Program-made: the position numbers and the translations under genes
Assembly: GCA_016710265.1 (NCBI GenBank)
Contig: JADJJL010000003.1
Coordinates: 660,501-724,500, forward strand
Length of the DNA stretch: 64,000 nucleotides
Origin: Saprospiraceae bacterium
Lineage (GTDB): Bacteria > Bacteroidota > Bacteroidia > Chitinophagales > Saprospiraceae
Direction of reading: 5' to 3'
Part shown: in pieces, positions 1 through 7,333 of the stretch
How the letters are laid out: each line of letters starts with the position of its first letter
How positions within the stretch are numbered: position 1 is the stretch's first letter
The notes under the pieces: model-generated
Told to the model about the DNA's origin: nothing
The model's input: the letters and a program-made list of their open reading frames with translations, nothing else
The model's database searches: none

Positions 1-289
1 TAATTTCATTCAGTTTTTGGTGAATGGGATTGATCAAATCTCCAATGGGTAAATCAATGGACCTTCCTCCTGCTGCCAGGGTGTATTGACTTCCGATAGA
101 TGCACTAGGCATGTACAGAGCTTTGGCTTCTTTTAATTGAGATTCGAGTCTTGCCAGTTTGAATTCTTTTTCGCGAAGTAAAGGACTGTGCTCCCAGGAT
201 TTTTGAATCAGTTCATCTAAATTTTGTGCGGAAAGTAATGGGCTTATCATTAAACCGAACATTAGAAATACAATGTATCTATGACGCAT
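1..289 (-). CDS. TolC-family outer membrane efflux protein (N-terminal part, runs off window)
   Basis: The first 96 residues of a protein whose 3' end lies outside the window. It begins with a signal peptide (MRHRYIVFLMFGLMISPLLSAQ) and continues with NLDELIQKSWEHSPLLREKEFKLARLESQL-type sequence, the usual start of the TolC/OEP fold (a helix with a hydrophobic heptad pattern, then 'A.ALYMPSASIGSQYTLA'). TolC proteins form the outer membrane channel of tripartite exporters. It lies directly downstream of a TetR gene on the same strand, and an operator-like palindrome sits 11 bases before its start codon, so it is probably the first gene of a TetR-controlled efflux operon. The family call is firm for a fragment; the substrate is unknown. 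Confidence 0.75.
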   Translation of the reverse strand, partial: MRHRYIVFLMFGLMISPLLSAQNLDELIQKSWEHSPLLREKEFKLARLESQLKEAKALYMPSASIGSQYTLAAGGRSIDLPIGDLINPIHQKLNEI

Positions 290-299
290 GATTATTAAA

Positions 300-312
300 T
301 TAACACTGTTTA
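300..312. promoter_or_regulatory. Putative TetR operator upstream of the tolC-like gene
   Basis: TTAACACTGTTTA is an imperfect palindrome matching the perfect palindrome in front of the tetR gene (TGAACACTGTTCA read on the same strand) at 11 of 13 positions. It sits in the 42-base gap between the tetR stop and the tolC start. The shared core AACACTGTT suggests that the same regulator binds both sites. This is inferred from sequence only. Confidence 0.5.
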
Positions 313-331
313 TTAATTGCATAAAAAAATA

Positions 332-940
332 TTATTCGAACAATGTATCGACGCTGGTGTCCAACACTTTCATGATGAGATCATCTTCTCCGTGACAAAC
401 GATTTGAAGCCTTTGAGCCAATGATAATGATACAAGACCATGGACCAAACTCCAAAGCTGAAGTGCCAACAACTCCGCATTTTTGGCTTTACAACGGCCC
501 GTATTAATCGCTTCCTGGCAACTGGATAGTAGAAAATCAAACAAGCCCAAACCATGCCCCCAATCCTGATCACAGCGCTCCAGATGCTTGATGGGCTTTT
601 CAGAGTGAAACATTAATTCATACCAGTCTGGATTTTTCAAACCAAACATCAGATAGCCACGACCGATGATGTGTATGCGTCGAACTGCATCTGGTTCTTG
701 CATAGCTTCTGTGAGCTCTTTCCCCATGAGTCCAAAGCCCATGTTCATCAGTTCATGCATGATCTCGTCCTTGTCCTGGAAATAGAGATAAATGGTGGCA
801 GGACTGTATTCTACAGCAGTGGCTATTTGACGGATGCTCAGTTTTTCATAGCCGTGCTTTAAAAACATTTCCTTGGCCTTTAAGAGGATCAACTCTCTAA
901 GCTCTACTTTCTCTCTTTCTTTTCTTTCTGAAATACCCAT
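332..940 (-). CDS. TetR/AcrR-family transcriptional regulator
   Basis: 202 residues, normal for the family. Residues about 12-60 form the TetR helix-turn-helix: 'ILLKAKEMFLKHGYEKLSIRQIA' followed by 'YSPATIYLYFQDKDEIMHEL', with the recognition-helix motif TIYLYFxxKDE. The C-terminal ligand domain ('RGYLMFGLKNPDWYELMFH') resembles the TetR_C_33/WHG class. Such proteins repress efflux genes until a ligand binds. Its -7 promoter element directly abuts a perfect 13-bp palindrome, and a near-identical palindrome precedes the downstream tolC-like gene, so autoregulation plus control of efflux is the likely role. The ligand cannot be inferred. Confidence 0.9.
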   Translation of the reverse strand: MGISERKEREKVELRELILLKAKEMFLKHGYEKLSIRQIATAVEYSPATIYLYFQDKDEIMHELMNMGFGLMGKELTEAMQEPDAVRRIHIIGRGYLMFGLKNPDWYELMFHSEKPIKHLERCDQDWGHGLGLFDFLLSSCQEAINTGRCKAKNAELLALQLWSLVHGLVSLSLAQRLQIVCHGEDDLIMKVLDTSVDTLFE

Positions 941-957
941 TTTGATAAATAACAGCG

Positions 958-979
958 CAAAGATAATGAACAGTGTTCA
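958..979 (-). promoter_or_regulatory. tetR promoter -7 element with adjacent 13-bp operator palindrome
   Basis: On the minus strand TATCTTTG (958-965) matches the Bacteroidota -7 consensus TAnnTTTG. Immediately upstream, 967-979 reads TGAACAGTGTTCA, a perfect 6+1+6 palindrome. A repressor bound there would block RNA polymerase. No good TTG -33 element is visible, which is common for weak or regulated promoters. Confidence 0.65.
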
Positions 980-1082
980 GTATTTGTACTTCTGAGTATA
1001 ATATATTTTAAATTGTTATATGTAATTGATAGTAAAATAATTGCTTATAGATAAAAAATTATTTTTCACCCTAATGTTTTCT

Positions 1083-1589
1083 TTAAAAACCTAAACCCAG
1101 ACTGAATCCGAATGGGATGAGTAAAGAGCTATTTCCTTTGTAAGAGTAATGTACATAGACCCTAAAGTTTAGTTTCCCTGATTTTAAAGGTACGTACCTA
1201 TAGCCTAGGATTGGGTATAGTAAATAGGCTTGAGTTGGATGTTCTAGAAAGTATGCCCCACCTACACCAAATTCGACAAAATGCCCACCTTGACCATAAT
1301 TGCACGTAATATGGTGAGGTATGCTTATAAAAGTAATCGAAGGATCACAATCACCGAAAATGCAAATATCTAATTCCTTATTTACACCAATGCCTAGTTT
1401 CCCACTAATTGCGAATGAGGGATCTAAGATAAATAGTCTATCGTAGTTAATTGAAATCAAGGCAGCATCACCCAAAACGTTGAAATATAAACTATTTAGA
1501 GGTCTTGAAACAATAGTGTAATTGGGTTTCTGGGAAATTAAATCTGTTGTGAAACTGAATAGGACAAAGCTTAAAAATAGTGTTTTCAT
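1083..1589 (-). CDS. Small secreted protein, probable outer membrane beta-barrel
   Basis: 168 residues, not assigned to a named family. The N-terminus (MKTLFLSFVLFSFTTDLISQ) is a signal peptide with a 'SQ|K' type cleavage site. The mature part alternates hydrophobic and polar residues, is rich in Gly and aromatics ('GQGGHFVEFGVGGAYFLEH', 'YPILGYRYVP') and ends 'FGFSLGLGF' with a terminal Phe, as in small outer membrane barrels. Two Cys-rich positions (CIFGDCD) are unusual for a barrel and could form a periplasmic or surface disulfide. It stands alone between tetR and higBA. The function is unknown; the barrel call is from composition and the C-terminal signature. Confidence 0.55.
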   Translation of the reverse strand: MKTLFLSFVLFSFTTDLISQKPNYTIVSRPLNSLYFNVLGDAALISINYDRLFILDPSFAISGKLGIGVNKELDICIFGDCDPSITFISIPHHITCNYGQGGHFVEFGVGGAYFLEHPTQAYLLYPILGYRYVPLKSGKLNFRVYVHYSYKGNSSLLIPFGFSLGLGF

Positions 1590-1739
1590 AATGATAGTGT
1601 TTATAATTATTAATAAAAAAATTCACATATTAGCGACGGGCTTCCGCTTTTCTGGAAAACAAAAGTAAGAAACGTTTTTTGAATTATAAGTCAAAAAAAA
1701 TTGTTAATCGGCGGTAAAATCTTATGAACGCTGTCCGGC

Positions 1740-2033
1740 CTATTCTATTTGGTTCACTTTAATCTTCGCGAAGACTTTTTTGCTTTGTTTCATTTCTTCT
1801 TCTAGGTCGTAATCATTCTGCAGGCCAAGCCAAAATTTAGGAGAATTGTTAAAATAAATTGAGAATCTAACGGCTGTATCGGCTGTAATACTTCGATTAC
1901 CTTTTATAATTTCAGACAGCCTTGTCTGAGGTACAAGAATAGCTTTTGCCAACCTATAAGCAGTTATTTCCATTGGAATAAGGAATTCCTCATTTAGTAC
2001 TTCGCCTGGATGAATATTTTTTAATTTAGACAT
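1740..2033 (-). CDS. higA: HigA-family antitoxin (XRE-type helix-turn-helix)
   Basis: 97 residues from ATG at 2033. A longer reading starting at 2102 overlaps the toxin gene and is less likely. The start 'MSKLKNIHPGEVLNEEFLIPMEITAYRLAKAI' is the typical HigA/VapI opening (HPGEVLxEEFL). It is followed by the HTH 'VPQTRLSEIIKGNRSITADTAVRFSIYF' and 'SPKFWLGLQNDYDLEEE', also characteristic. HigA neutralises the HigB mRNA interferase and represses its own promoter. The start codon lies two bases after the toxin stop, so the genes are translationally coupled in toxin-first order, as in classical higBA loci. Confidence 0.92.
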   Translation of the reverse strand: MSKLKNIHPGEVLNEEFLIPMEITAYRLAKAILVPQTRLSEIIKGNRSITADTAVRFSIYFNNSPKFWLGLQNDYDLEEEMKQSKKVFAKIKVNQIE

Positions 2034-2035
2034 GA

Positions 2036-2317
2036 TTAATGATAATTTATTATTTGAACTAATTCTGAATTTGAAGTTTCCCATTTGAAGATTATTCTCC
2101 ATGTATCGTTAATTCTAATAGAGTAATAATCTTTCAGGTCACCTTTTAGCTTTTCAAGATGATTTGAAGGTGGGATTCTTAAATCATTGATATTTTGAGA
2201 GTTATTTAGCATTCTAAGTTTTCGTCTTGCAATTTGTTGGATGGCTTGAGGGATCCCTTTAGATAATATCCCTTTCCATATTTCCTCTGTATATTTATCT
2301 CCGAAACTAAGAATCAT
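2036..2317 (-). CDS. higB: HigB/RelE-family toxin (mRNA interferase)
   Basis: 93 residues, typical HigB length. The central motif 'QIARRKLRMLNNSQNINDLRIPPSNHLEKLKGDLKDYYSIRINDTWRIIF' is diagnostic of the HigB/PF05015 family: Arg-rich helix, 'PPSNxLExLKGD', 'YSIRINDxWRI'. Family members cleave mRNA on the ribosome. It is directly followed by the antitoxin gene and preceded by a promoter embedded in an inverted repeat. The locus looks intact. Confidence 0.93.
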   Translation of the reverse strand: MILSFGDKYTEEIWKGILSKGIPQAIQQIARRKLRMLNNSQNINDLRIPPSNHLEKLKGDLKDYYSIRINDTWRIIFKWETSNSELVQIINYH

Positions 2318-2352
2318 ACTAACTCATAACAATACTAACGTACAAAGTTAGT
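2318..2352 (-). promoter_or_regulatory. higBA promoter with overlapping inverted repeats
   Basis: On the minus strand TAACTTTG (plus-strand 2343-2350) matches TAnnTTTG. It lies inside the inverted repeat ACTAAC (2334-2339) - 7 bases - GTTAGT (2347-2352). A third ACTAAC occurs at 2318-2323, immediately before the toxin ATG. This is the expected arrangement for HigA autorepression. The leader is only about 20 bases. Confidence 0.6.
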
Positions 2353-2601
2353 AAAATGTTACAATTAGAATATTTATTTATAAGCTTAATTACGCTTTCG
2401 ACCACACGGCTGGTGAGAGCCTCATGACCGTATACATTTAATCAGGATCAAATTTTTACATGTATTAGAACTTCCAACCAACTCCAATTTCTCAAAATGA
2501 TTTAAGCGGACAAAGATATTAATTAAAGCTCAAAAAAGCAATAATTTGAGCTTTATGTTTTCTAAAAATGAGCTATAAATTAATCTTTTGCCGACAGTCG
2601 A

Positions 2602-5022
2602 TTAAAACTGGGTCCGAACCGACATCACCAAATTTCTTCCTGCGGCCACTATTCCTGAACTGTAAGGACGGTACCTTTGGTCTGTTAAATTTTCAACTCC
2701 GGCACTTATAGACAAAGACTCACTGACTTTATACATCGCCTTAAAATTAAGTGTATACCATGCCGGCGAATAAAGATTTCCATTCTGATCCTTAGCATAA
2801 ATGAAGGGCTTTTGCTTTTCTTCTTCGTTGAGATTTTTTGCACTGACTTCTGCACAATACATGGCATTCAATTCAAGACTCAACACTTCTTTTTGAAAAT
2901 TTAATCGGGTCACTCCAAATGCCGGTGCAGCATGTCTGGATCTACCAACGATTCCACCATCTGTTTCTTCTTCGCCAAGTTGATAGTTAAATCGAGAGTG
3001 TAAGCCAAAGCCTCCCGGTAATTTAATATCAATTCCAAAGTTGAAACCATATACGGTTGCTTTGGCTGCGTTTTGAATGGCATATACCCTGCTCATGATA
3101 CCACCATAAAGTATGCTGTCTTTTCCATTGACTTGAAATGTTCTTCTGACCATTGCATTGTCCAGGTAAGTGTAAAATCCTGTAATGTCGATTTTAACTT
3201 GTTCTGCAAAAACTTTCGCAATATTGATTTCGCCATTGTAGGCATACTCCGCTTTTAAAGAAGTATTGGGAACCACCACATCTCCTGCTGCAAAATCAAA
3301 AATCTTTCCCACATCATCCACATTCGGAGCCCTAAATCCTGTGCTCGCATTGAAGCTAATCTTCCAACTTTCATCGGGACGATAGACAGCGCCTATGCTG
3401 CCATTGGTAGATGAATTTTGAATTCTTGAACTTGTAAAATCGAAAAGGAAAAAACTGAGATGACGTGTAAAATCTGATTCCAAATCAAAGGCATTAAATC
3501 GGATTCCGGATTGAATAATAAATTGACTAGAAAGGATATATTGATAATTCAGATAAGCCGCATAACTTTTCCAATGAGATGTTGGATATCTGTCAGCCAC
3601 TGGAATGGCTTGATTGTTTCTGATGTCTAAGGCTGAACCAAATGACTGAACATCGTTTTGCACAAATTCAGCGCCATAGTAAAATTGATGTTTTCCGGAA
3701 TGTTTTTCAAAATCAAGATTTGCAGAATAGGCTTGCACTTCTTCAAGGTTGGTACGAAGTCTGAATCTCTGTTCTCCTGAAAAATTTCGATCAATCCTAT
3801 TTTCTTCAAAAGTTTGTTGCGCTAAGCGCAAGGTCATTTGATCATAAAGTTTGAAATTATTTTTGTGGTTGATTTCAAATTGATTCATTGACCATTTTTG
3901 AGGGCCGTAATTCCAAACTGCGGATCGTGGTAAACCATTACTTTGAGTTTCAATCAAACGGTCATATCTAGAATATTCTGATGTTTTAGAATAATGAAAT
4001 CCATAATGGAAATCCCATTTTTCGTTGAACTTAAAACTCAGTTTTTGCATGAGATTGATCTGTGAATATCCTGTGGGATTTTGAACCAATGGATCCGGAT
4101 TACTGACCACGCGATCGGCACTGTCCATTCTAATCACATAATGTGGACGCAAATATTCTGTGGGTCCGTGTGTTCCCATTCTGAGATCACCAAATTCCGA
4201 ATGACTTGCGCTGCTTAAATAAGACCATTTTTTCCAGCCCACATTGACATCAAAATGCATCGTCTTTTCTTTATTCGCGGACGAGTATCGACCTAGTGCA
4301 TTTCCTTTTACCAATGCTTTATCGGTCTTTGAAAATTGTGGAGTCAAGGTCTTAAAACTCATCACACCTCCGATAGCATCACTTCCATAGATGATGGATC
4401 CCGGACCAAAAAGTACTTCTGTATTTTCGATGGCCAATGGGTCCAATGAGATCACGTTTTGAATATTTCCAGCTCTAAATATAGCCGAATTCATCCTGAT
4501 TCCATCTACAGTATAAAGCAGTCTATTAGAGGAAAATCCCCTGACCATGGGACTTCCGCCACCTTGTTGGCTTTTCTGAATAAACACTTCACCAGAAGCT
4601 CCAAGAAGATCTGCCGCAGTTTGAGGATTTTGAAGTGCCATCTCTCTGGAAGATATTTTTGTAACTTTAGAAGGAATATTGCCTGATAGCTGTCCCCATC
4701 GCGTTGCGGAAATGACCACCTCATCAATTTCTACCGAGGATGGTTCCAAAAATATTTCAAAGTTTAGGCTTTGAATTTCTCTATAGGATTTTATCAACAT
4801 TTTATAACCAATGGCACGAATTTGGATCCTTTCTGAATTTGTAAAATCAGAAATTTCAGCCTCACCTTTTGAATTTGTGGTGATCACCGTTTTTGAAATT
4901 TCACTTATCAATATAGCAGATTCTAAAGGCTCCTTTGTTTCTGAATTTTTGATCACTATATTTTGTGCATAGGAAATGGAGCTAGTTCCTAAAAATAAAA
5001 GTAGGTATTTTATTAATTTCAT
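2602..5022 (-). CDS. TonB-dependent outer membrane receptor, hemoglobin/transferrin/lactoferrin-like
   Basis: 806 residues with signal peptide (MKLIKYLLLFLGTSSISYAQ). Residues about 20-95 form a carboxypeptidase-regulatory-like beta-sandwich ('SETKEPLESAILISEISKT'), standard on Bacteroidota receptors. The plug domain follows (about 120-225: 'QNPQTAADLLGASGEVFIQKS', 'GGGSPMVRGFSSNRLLYTVDG', 'VLFGPGSIIYGSDAIGGVM'), then a 22-strand barrel ending in 'VMSVRTQF' with terminal Phe. The 'QKSQQGGGSPMVRGF' plug signature is typical of the hemoglobin/transferrin receptor group, so haem or iron uptake is the best guess, but siderophore or metal substrates cannot be excluded. A small membrane protein gene precedes it on the same strand, about 120 bases upstream. 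Confidence 0.85.
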   Translation of the reverse strand: MKLIKYLLLFLGTSSISYAQNIVIKNSETKEPLESAILISEISKTVITTNSKGEAEISDFTNSERIQIRAIGYKMLIKSYREIQSLNFEIFLEPSSVEIDEVVISATRWGQLSGNIPSKVTKISSREMALQNPQTAADLLGASGEVFIQKSQQGGGSPMVRGFSSNRLLYTVDGIRMNSAIFRAGNIQNVISLDPLAIENTEVLFGPGSIIYGSDAIGGVMSFKTLTPQFSKTDKALVKGNALGRYSSANKEKTMHFDVNVGWKKWSYLSSASHSEFGDLRMGTHGPTEYLRPHYVIRMDSADRVVSNPDPLVQNPTGYSQINLMQKLSFKFNEKWDFHYGFHYSKTSEYSRYDRLIETQSNGLPRSAVWNYGPQKWSMNQFEINHKNNFKLYDQMTLRLAQQTFEENRIDRNFSGEQRFRLRTNLEEVQAYSANLDFEKHSGKHQFYYGAEFVQNDVQSFGSALDIRNNQAIPVADRYPTSHWKSYAAYLNYQYILSSQFIIQSGIRFNAFDLESDFTRHLSFFLFDFTSSRIQNSSTNGSIGAVYRPDESWKISFNASTGFRAPNVDDVGKIFDFAAGDVVVPNTSLKAEYAYNGEINIAKVFAEQVKIDITGFYTYLDNAMVRRTFQVNGKDSILYGGIMSRVYAIQNAAKATVYGFNFGIDIKLPGGFGLHSRFNYQLGEEETDGGIVGRSRHAAPAFGVTRLNFQKEVLSLELNAMYCAEVSAKNLNEEEKQKPFIYAKDQNGNLYSPAWYTLNFKAMYKVSESLSISAGVENLTDQRYRPYSSGIVAAGRNLVMSVRTQF

Positions 5023-5142
5023 TGTTTCTTAAATTAATGAGAATCCATTCATTGATCTAACTTTGAATAGAATTATAAGTAATGAATACATTAAATCATC
5101 CTACCTATTGGTAAGATTTGTACTTTAAAAAAGTCTTTAAAC

Positions 5143-5673
5143 TTAAACTTTTGGTGGGGGAGAGGGAATGGTAATGATCCAGTCTCGAATGCTTGGATGA
5201 TAATGAAACTGTTTCTGTGCTAAGTTTATTTTAAGATGAACATGATCGAACCCGGGTTCTTCATAAAATAGATGTTTGTAGAAATCGATTAGCTCGTTTC
5301 TCGTTTCTTTATTTTGCGGGTCTTTTCCCAGAGCTTTCAAAACCCATGCACTAAGTTCTTTATTGAGTGTGGTTTCTTCATGATCCCACCAACACCAATA
5401 AAAAATTGAATCCCCATGAGTTTCAGATTCGACGACATCATACATTTGATTATGAAATTCAAACTCCTTGGAATGCTCCCAGTTGAGTTCGCTCAATGTC
5501 TGGTCCTTTGATAATTTTAACAATACCAACTCATCTTTGCACAATCTAGTGATGATTCTCCGTTTTATTTCTTTTTTGACACGATACTTTTTGAAATGTA
5601 ACCATAAATAGCTACTGGCGAGAGGGACTGCCAGGCATATAAGAAGCGAGATACCAAAAATTCGAATTTTCAA
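5143..5673 (-). CDS. Small single-pass membrane protein of unknown function
   Basis: 176 residues. It has one N-terminal transmembrane segment (about residues 6-26, LLICLAVPLASSYLWL), then a basic stretch (KKYRVKKEIKRRI) and an acidic, aromatic-rich domain with 'YWCWWDHEETTLNKEL'. Short conserved-looking patches 'KEFEFHNQMYDVVE' and 'DGDSIFYWCWWDHEE' suggest a real family that I cannot name. It ends in a Pro-rich tail (IPSPPPKV). It lies upstream of the TonB receptor on the same strand, so a role in the same uptake process is possible but only contextual. Confidence 0.6.
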   Translation of the reverse strand: MKIRIFGISLLICLAVPLASSYLWLHFKKYRVKKEIKRRIITRLCKDELVLLKLSKDQTLSELNWEHSKEFEFHNQMYDVVESETHGDSIFYWCWWDHEETTLNKELSAWVLKALGKDPQNKETRNELIDFYKHLFYEEPGFDHVHLKINLAQKQFHYHPSIRDWIITIPSPPPKV

Positions 5674-5874
5674 GTAAACTATTTGATCCAGTAAAATTAA
5701 TCATTTTATCGAATCTGGTATTTTCTTTCCTAATTGGAATAAAATTAATCCATTCTAAAGCTTTTATTCGGCTTCAATATTTGAATTCAGATTCACTATT
5801 TTCGTTTAAAAGTAAAAATAATTTAATTTTTTTGATTCAATAAAGTGCAATAAAAATAGGCACATAACCGGTAT

Positions 5875-5914
5875 TAAACGTTTATGTACGGTTCGATACG
5901 GATATAAACGTTTG
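5875..5914. promoter_or_regulatory. Two spaced TAAACGTTT palindromes upstream of the ssb cluster
   Basis: TAAACGTTTA (5875-5884) and TAAACGTTTG (5905-5914) each contain the 8-bp palindrome AAACGTTT. Their centres are exactly 30 bases apart, about three helical turns, so both lie on the same face of DNA. They sit 90-130 bases before the first ssb start. This looks like a tandem operator, but no cognate regulator is visible in the window. Confidence 0.45.
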
Positions 5915-6004
5915 ACTTACGAGTCAGTTTCTCAGCCCGCCTCACCTTTGCATCGTCAATCATTTTATTGTTTCACGTTTTAACACACAAAAATTTTTCA
6001 AATC

Positions 6005-6358
6005 ATGAACACATTACGCAATTCTGTCCAATTGGTAGGACATCTAGGAAAGAATCCAGAAATTACCAATCTTGAAAAAGGAAAAAAATTGGCCCGTGTC
6101 TCCATCGCCGTCAATGAATTCTACACATCCGCTGCCGGCGAGAAAGTGGAGCAAACCAATTGGATCAATTTGGTAGCTTGGGACAACACTGCGACCTACA
6201 TGGAGCGCAACTTGAGCAAGGGCAATCAGGTACTCATCAAAGGAAGTCTATCTTCCCGCAATTACGAAGACAAACAAGGTGTCAAAAAATACATCACCGA
6301 AGTTGTCGTCAGCGAAGTATTAAAAATTCAAAAAGACGAACCCGTCACTGCACTTTAA
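6005..6358 (+). CDS. ssb: Short single-stranded DNA-binding protein (copy 1)
   Basis: 117 residues with the OB fold of bacterial SSB: 'LRNSVQLVGHLGKNPEITNLEKGKKLARVSIAVNEFY', 'QTNWINLVAWDNTATYMERNLSKGNQVLIKGSLSSRNYED' and 'KKYITEVVVSEVLKI'. The protein stops just after the OB fold (…DEPVTAL). It lacks the Gly/Pro/Gln linker and acidic tip (DDDIPF type) that recruit partner proteins in housekeeping SSBs. It is the first of three tandem copies on the same strand, each about 80 bases from the next and separated by 7-bp repeat arrays. Confidence 0.93.
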   Translation: MNTLRNSVQLVGHLGKNPEITNLEKGKKLARVSIAVNEFYTSAAGEKVEQTNWINLVAWDNTATYMERNLSKGNQVLIKGSLSSRNYEDKQGVKKYITEVVVSEVLKIQKDEPVTAL

Positions 6359-6359
6359 T

Positions 6360-6422
6360 AACTCAAAACTCAAAACTTAACACTTAAAACTTAACACTTA
6401 AAACTTAACACTTAAAATTTAA
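6360..6422. repeat. Heptameric tandem repeat array 1 (AACTTAA type, 9 units)
   Basis: Nine consecutive 7-bp units of AACTCAA, AACTTAA, CACTTAA and AATTTAA fill the gap between the first ssb stop and the second ssb leader. Variation is at positions 1, 3 and 5 of the unit. The array begins one base after the stop codon. The same unit forms arrays at 6791-6860 and 46833-46888. Confidence 0.9.
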
Positions 6423-6434
6423 AAATTTCGAATC

Positions 6435-6788
6435 ATGAACACATTACGCAATTCTGTCCAATTGGTAGGACATCTAGGAAAGAATCCAGAAATTACCAAT
6501 CTAGAAAAAGGAAAAAAATTGGCCCGTGTCTCCATCGCAGTCAATGAATTCTACACCTCCGCTTCCGGTGAAAAAGTTGAACAAACCAACTGGATCAATC
6601 TCGTAGCCTGGGGTAACACCGCTGCCTACATGGAGCAAAAGCTAAGCAAAGGCAACCAAATACTCATCAAAGGGCGCCTATCCTCCAGAAGTTACGAAGA
6701 CAAAGAGGGTGTAAAAAAATACATCACCGAAGTTGTAGTTACCGAAGTCATAAAAATGCAAAAAGACGAACCCGTTACAGCAATTTAA
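6435..6788 (+). CDS. ssb: Short single-stranded DNA-binding protein (copy 2)
   Basis: 117 residues, a close paralogue of the preceding gene. The first 39 residues are identical at protein level and the first 80 or so bases are nearly identical in DNA. Differences then increase toward the 3' end ('GNTAAYMEQKLSKGNQILIKGRLSSRSYEDKEG'). It has the same OB-fold landmarks and again no acidic C-terminal tip (…DEPVTAI). The gradient of identity suggests a duplication followed by partial gene conversion at the 5' end. Confidence 0.93.
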   Translation: MNTLRNSVQLVGHLGKNPEITNLEKGKKLARVSIAVNEFYTSASGEKVEQTNWINLVAWGNTAAYMEQKLSKGNQILIKGRLSSRSYEDKEGVKKYITEVVVTEVIKMQKDEPVTAI

Positions 6789-6790
6789 CA

Positions 6791-6860
6791 AACTCAAAAC
6801 TCAAAACTCAAAACTTAAAACTCAAAACTTAAAACTCAAAATTTAACACTTAAAATTTAA
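6791..6860. repeat. Heptameric tandem repeat array 2 (10 units)
   Basis: Ten 7-bp units (AACTCAA, AACTTAA, AATTTAA, CACTTAA) occupy the gap between the second and third ssb genes. The register is unbroken for 70 bases, and the array starts two bases after the stop codon, as in array 1. It is followed by the same AAATTCGAATCATG leader. Confidence 0.9.
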
Positions 6861-6871
6861 AAATTCGAATC

Positions 6872-7207
6872 ATGACTACATTACGCAATTCAGTAACACT
6901 CACAGGAAATCTCGGCTCAAATCCTGAAATCATCTCTTACGGAGAAGGTAAAAAATTGGCCAAATTTTCTCTCGCAGTAAATTCAACTTTTTCCAAAGAA
7001 TCACCTTCCAAACCAGCTTGGTTTAATTTAGTTGCTTTTGACAACATTGCTGCTTACATTGAGAAATATATCAACAAAGGTGAGCGAATAATGGTCACAG
7101 GAAAACTTAAAGCAAAAACCTGGTTGTCCAAGGATGGCAAAACACACTATGGAACTGAGGTGGTAGTCGCAGAAGTTGTTCGCGTCAATACACCAGCCAA
7201 AGTATAG
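6872..7207 (+). CDS. ssb: Short single-stranded DNA-binding protein (copy 3, diverged)
   Basis: 111 residues, the most diverged of the three: 'LRNSVTLTGNLGSNPEIISYGEGKKLAKFSLAVN', 'SKPAWFNLVAFDNIAAYIEKYINKGERIMVTGKLKAKTW' and 'GTEVVVAEVVRV'. The OB fold is complete and there is no linker or acidic tip (ends NTPAKV). Its leader (aattcgaatcATG) matches the leaders of copies 1 and 2. A rho-independent terminator follows at 7228-7275, so the three genes probably form one transcription unit. Confidence 0.92.
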   Translation: MTTLRNSVTLTGNLGSNPEIISYGEGKKLAKFSLAVNSTFSKESPSKPAWFNLVAFDNIAAYIEKYINKGERIMVTGKLKAKTWLSKDGKTHYGTEVVVAEVVRVNTPAKV

Positions 7208-7227
7208 CCCTGATTTAGTGATAGATT

Positions 7228-7275
7228 AATCCTCCGGTGGTTAATAACATTGCCGGGGGATTTCTATTTTCTATT
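7228..7275 (+). terminator. Rho-independent terminator after the ssb cluster
   Basis: The stem is AATCCTCCGG (7228-7237) with CCGGGGGATT (7253-7262), ten pairs including one G-U. The loop is 15 bases and a T-rich tail (tctattttctattttt) follows. It ends the ssb transcription unit. Confidence 0.75.
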
Positions 7276-7333
7276 TTTGATTATTTACAGGGCATTTGAT
7301 AAAATCGAGGTATATTAGCACAAAATTAGGCCA

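Noticed and set aside
6360..6860. Possible CRISPR-like array
   Set aside because: The repeat units are 7 bp and directly contiguous with no spacers. They are minisatellites.
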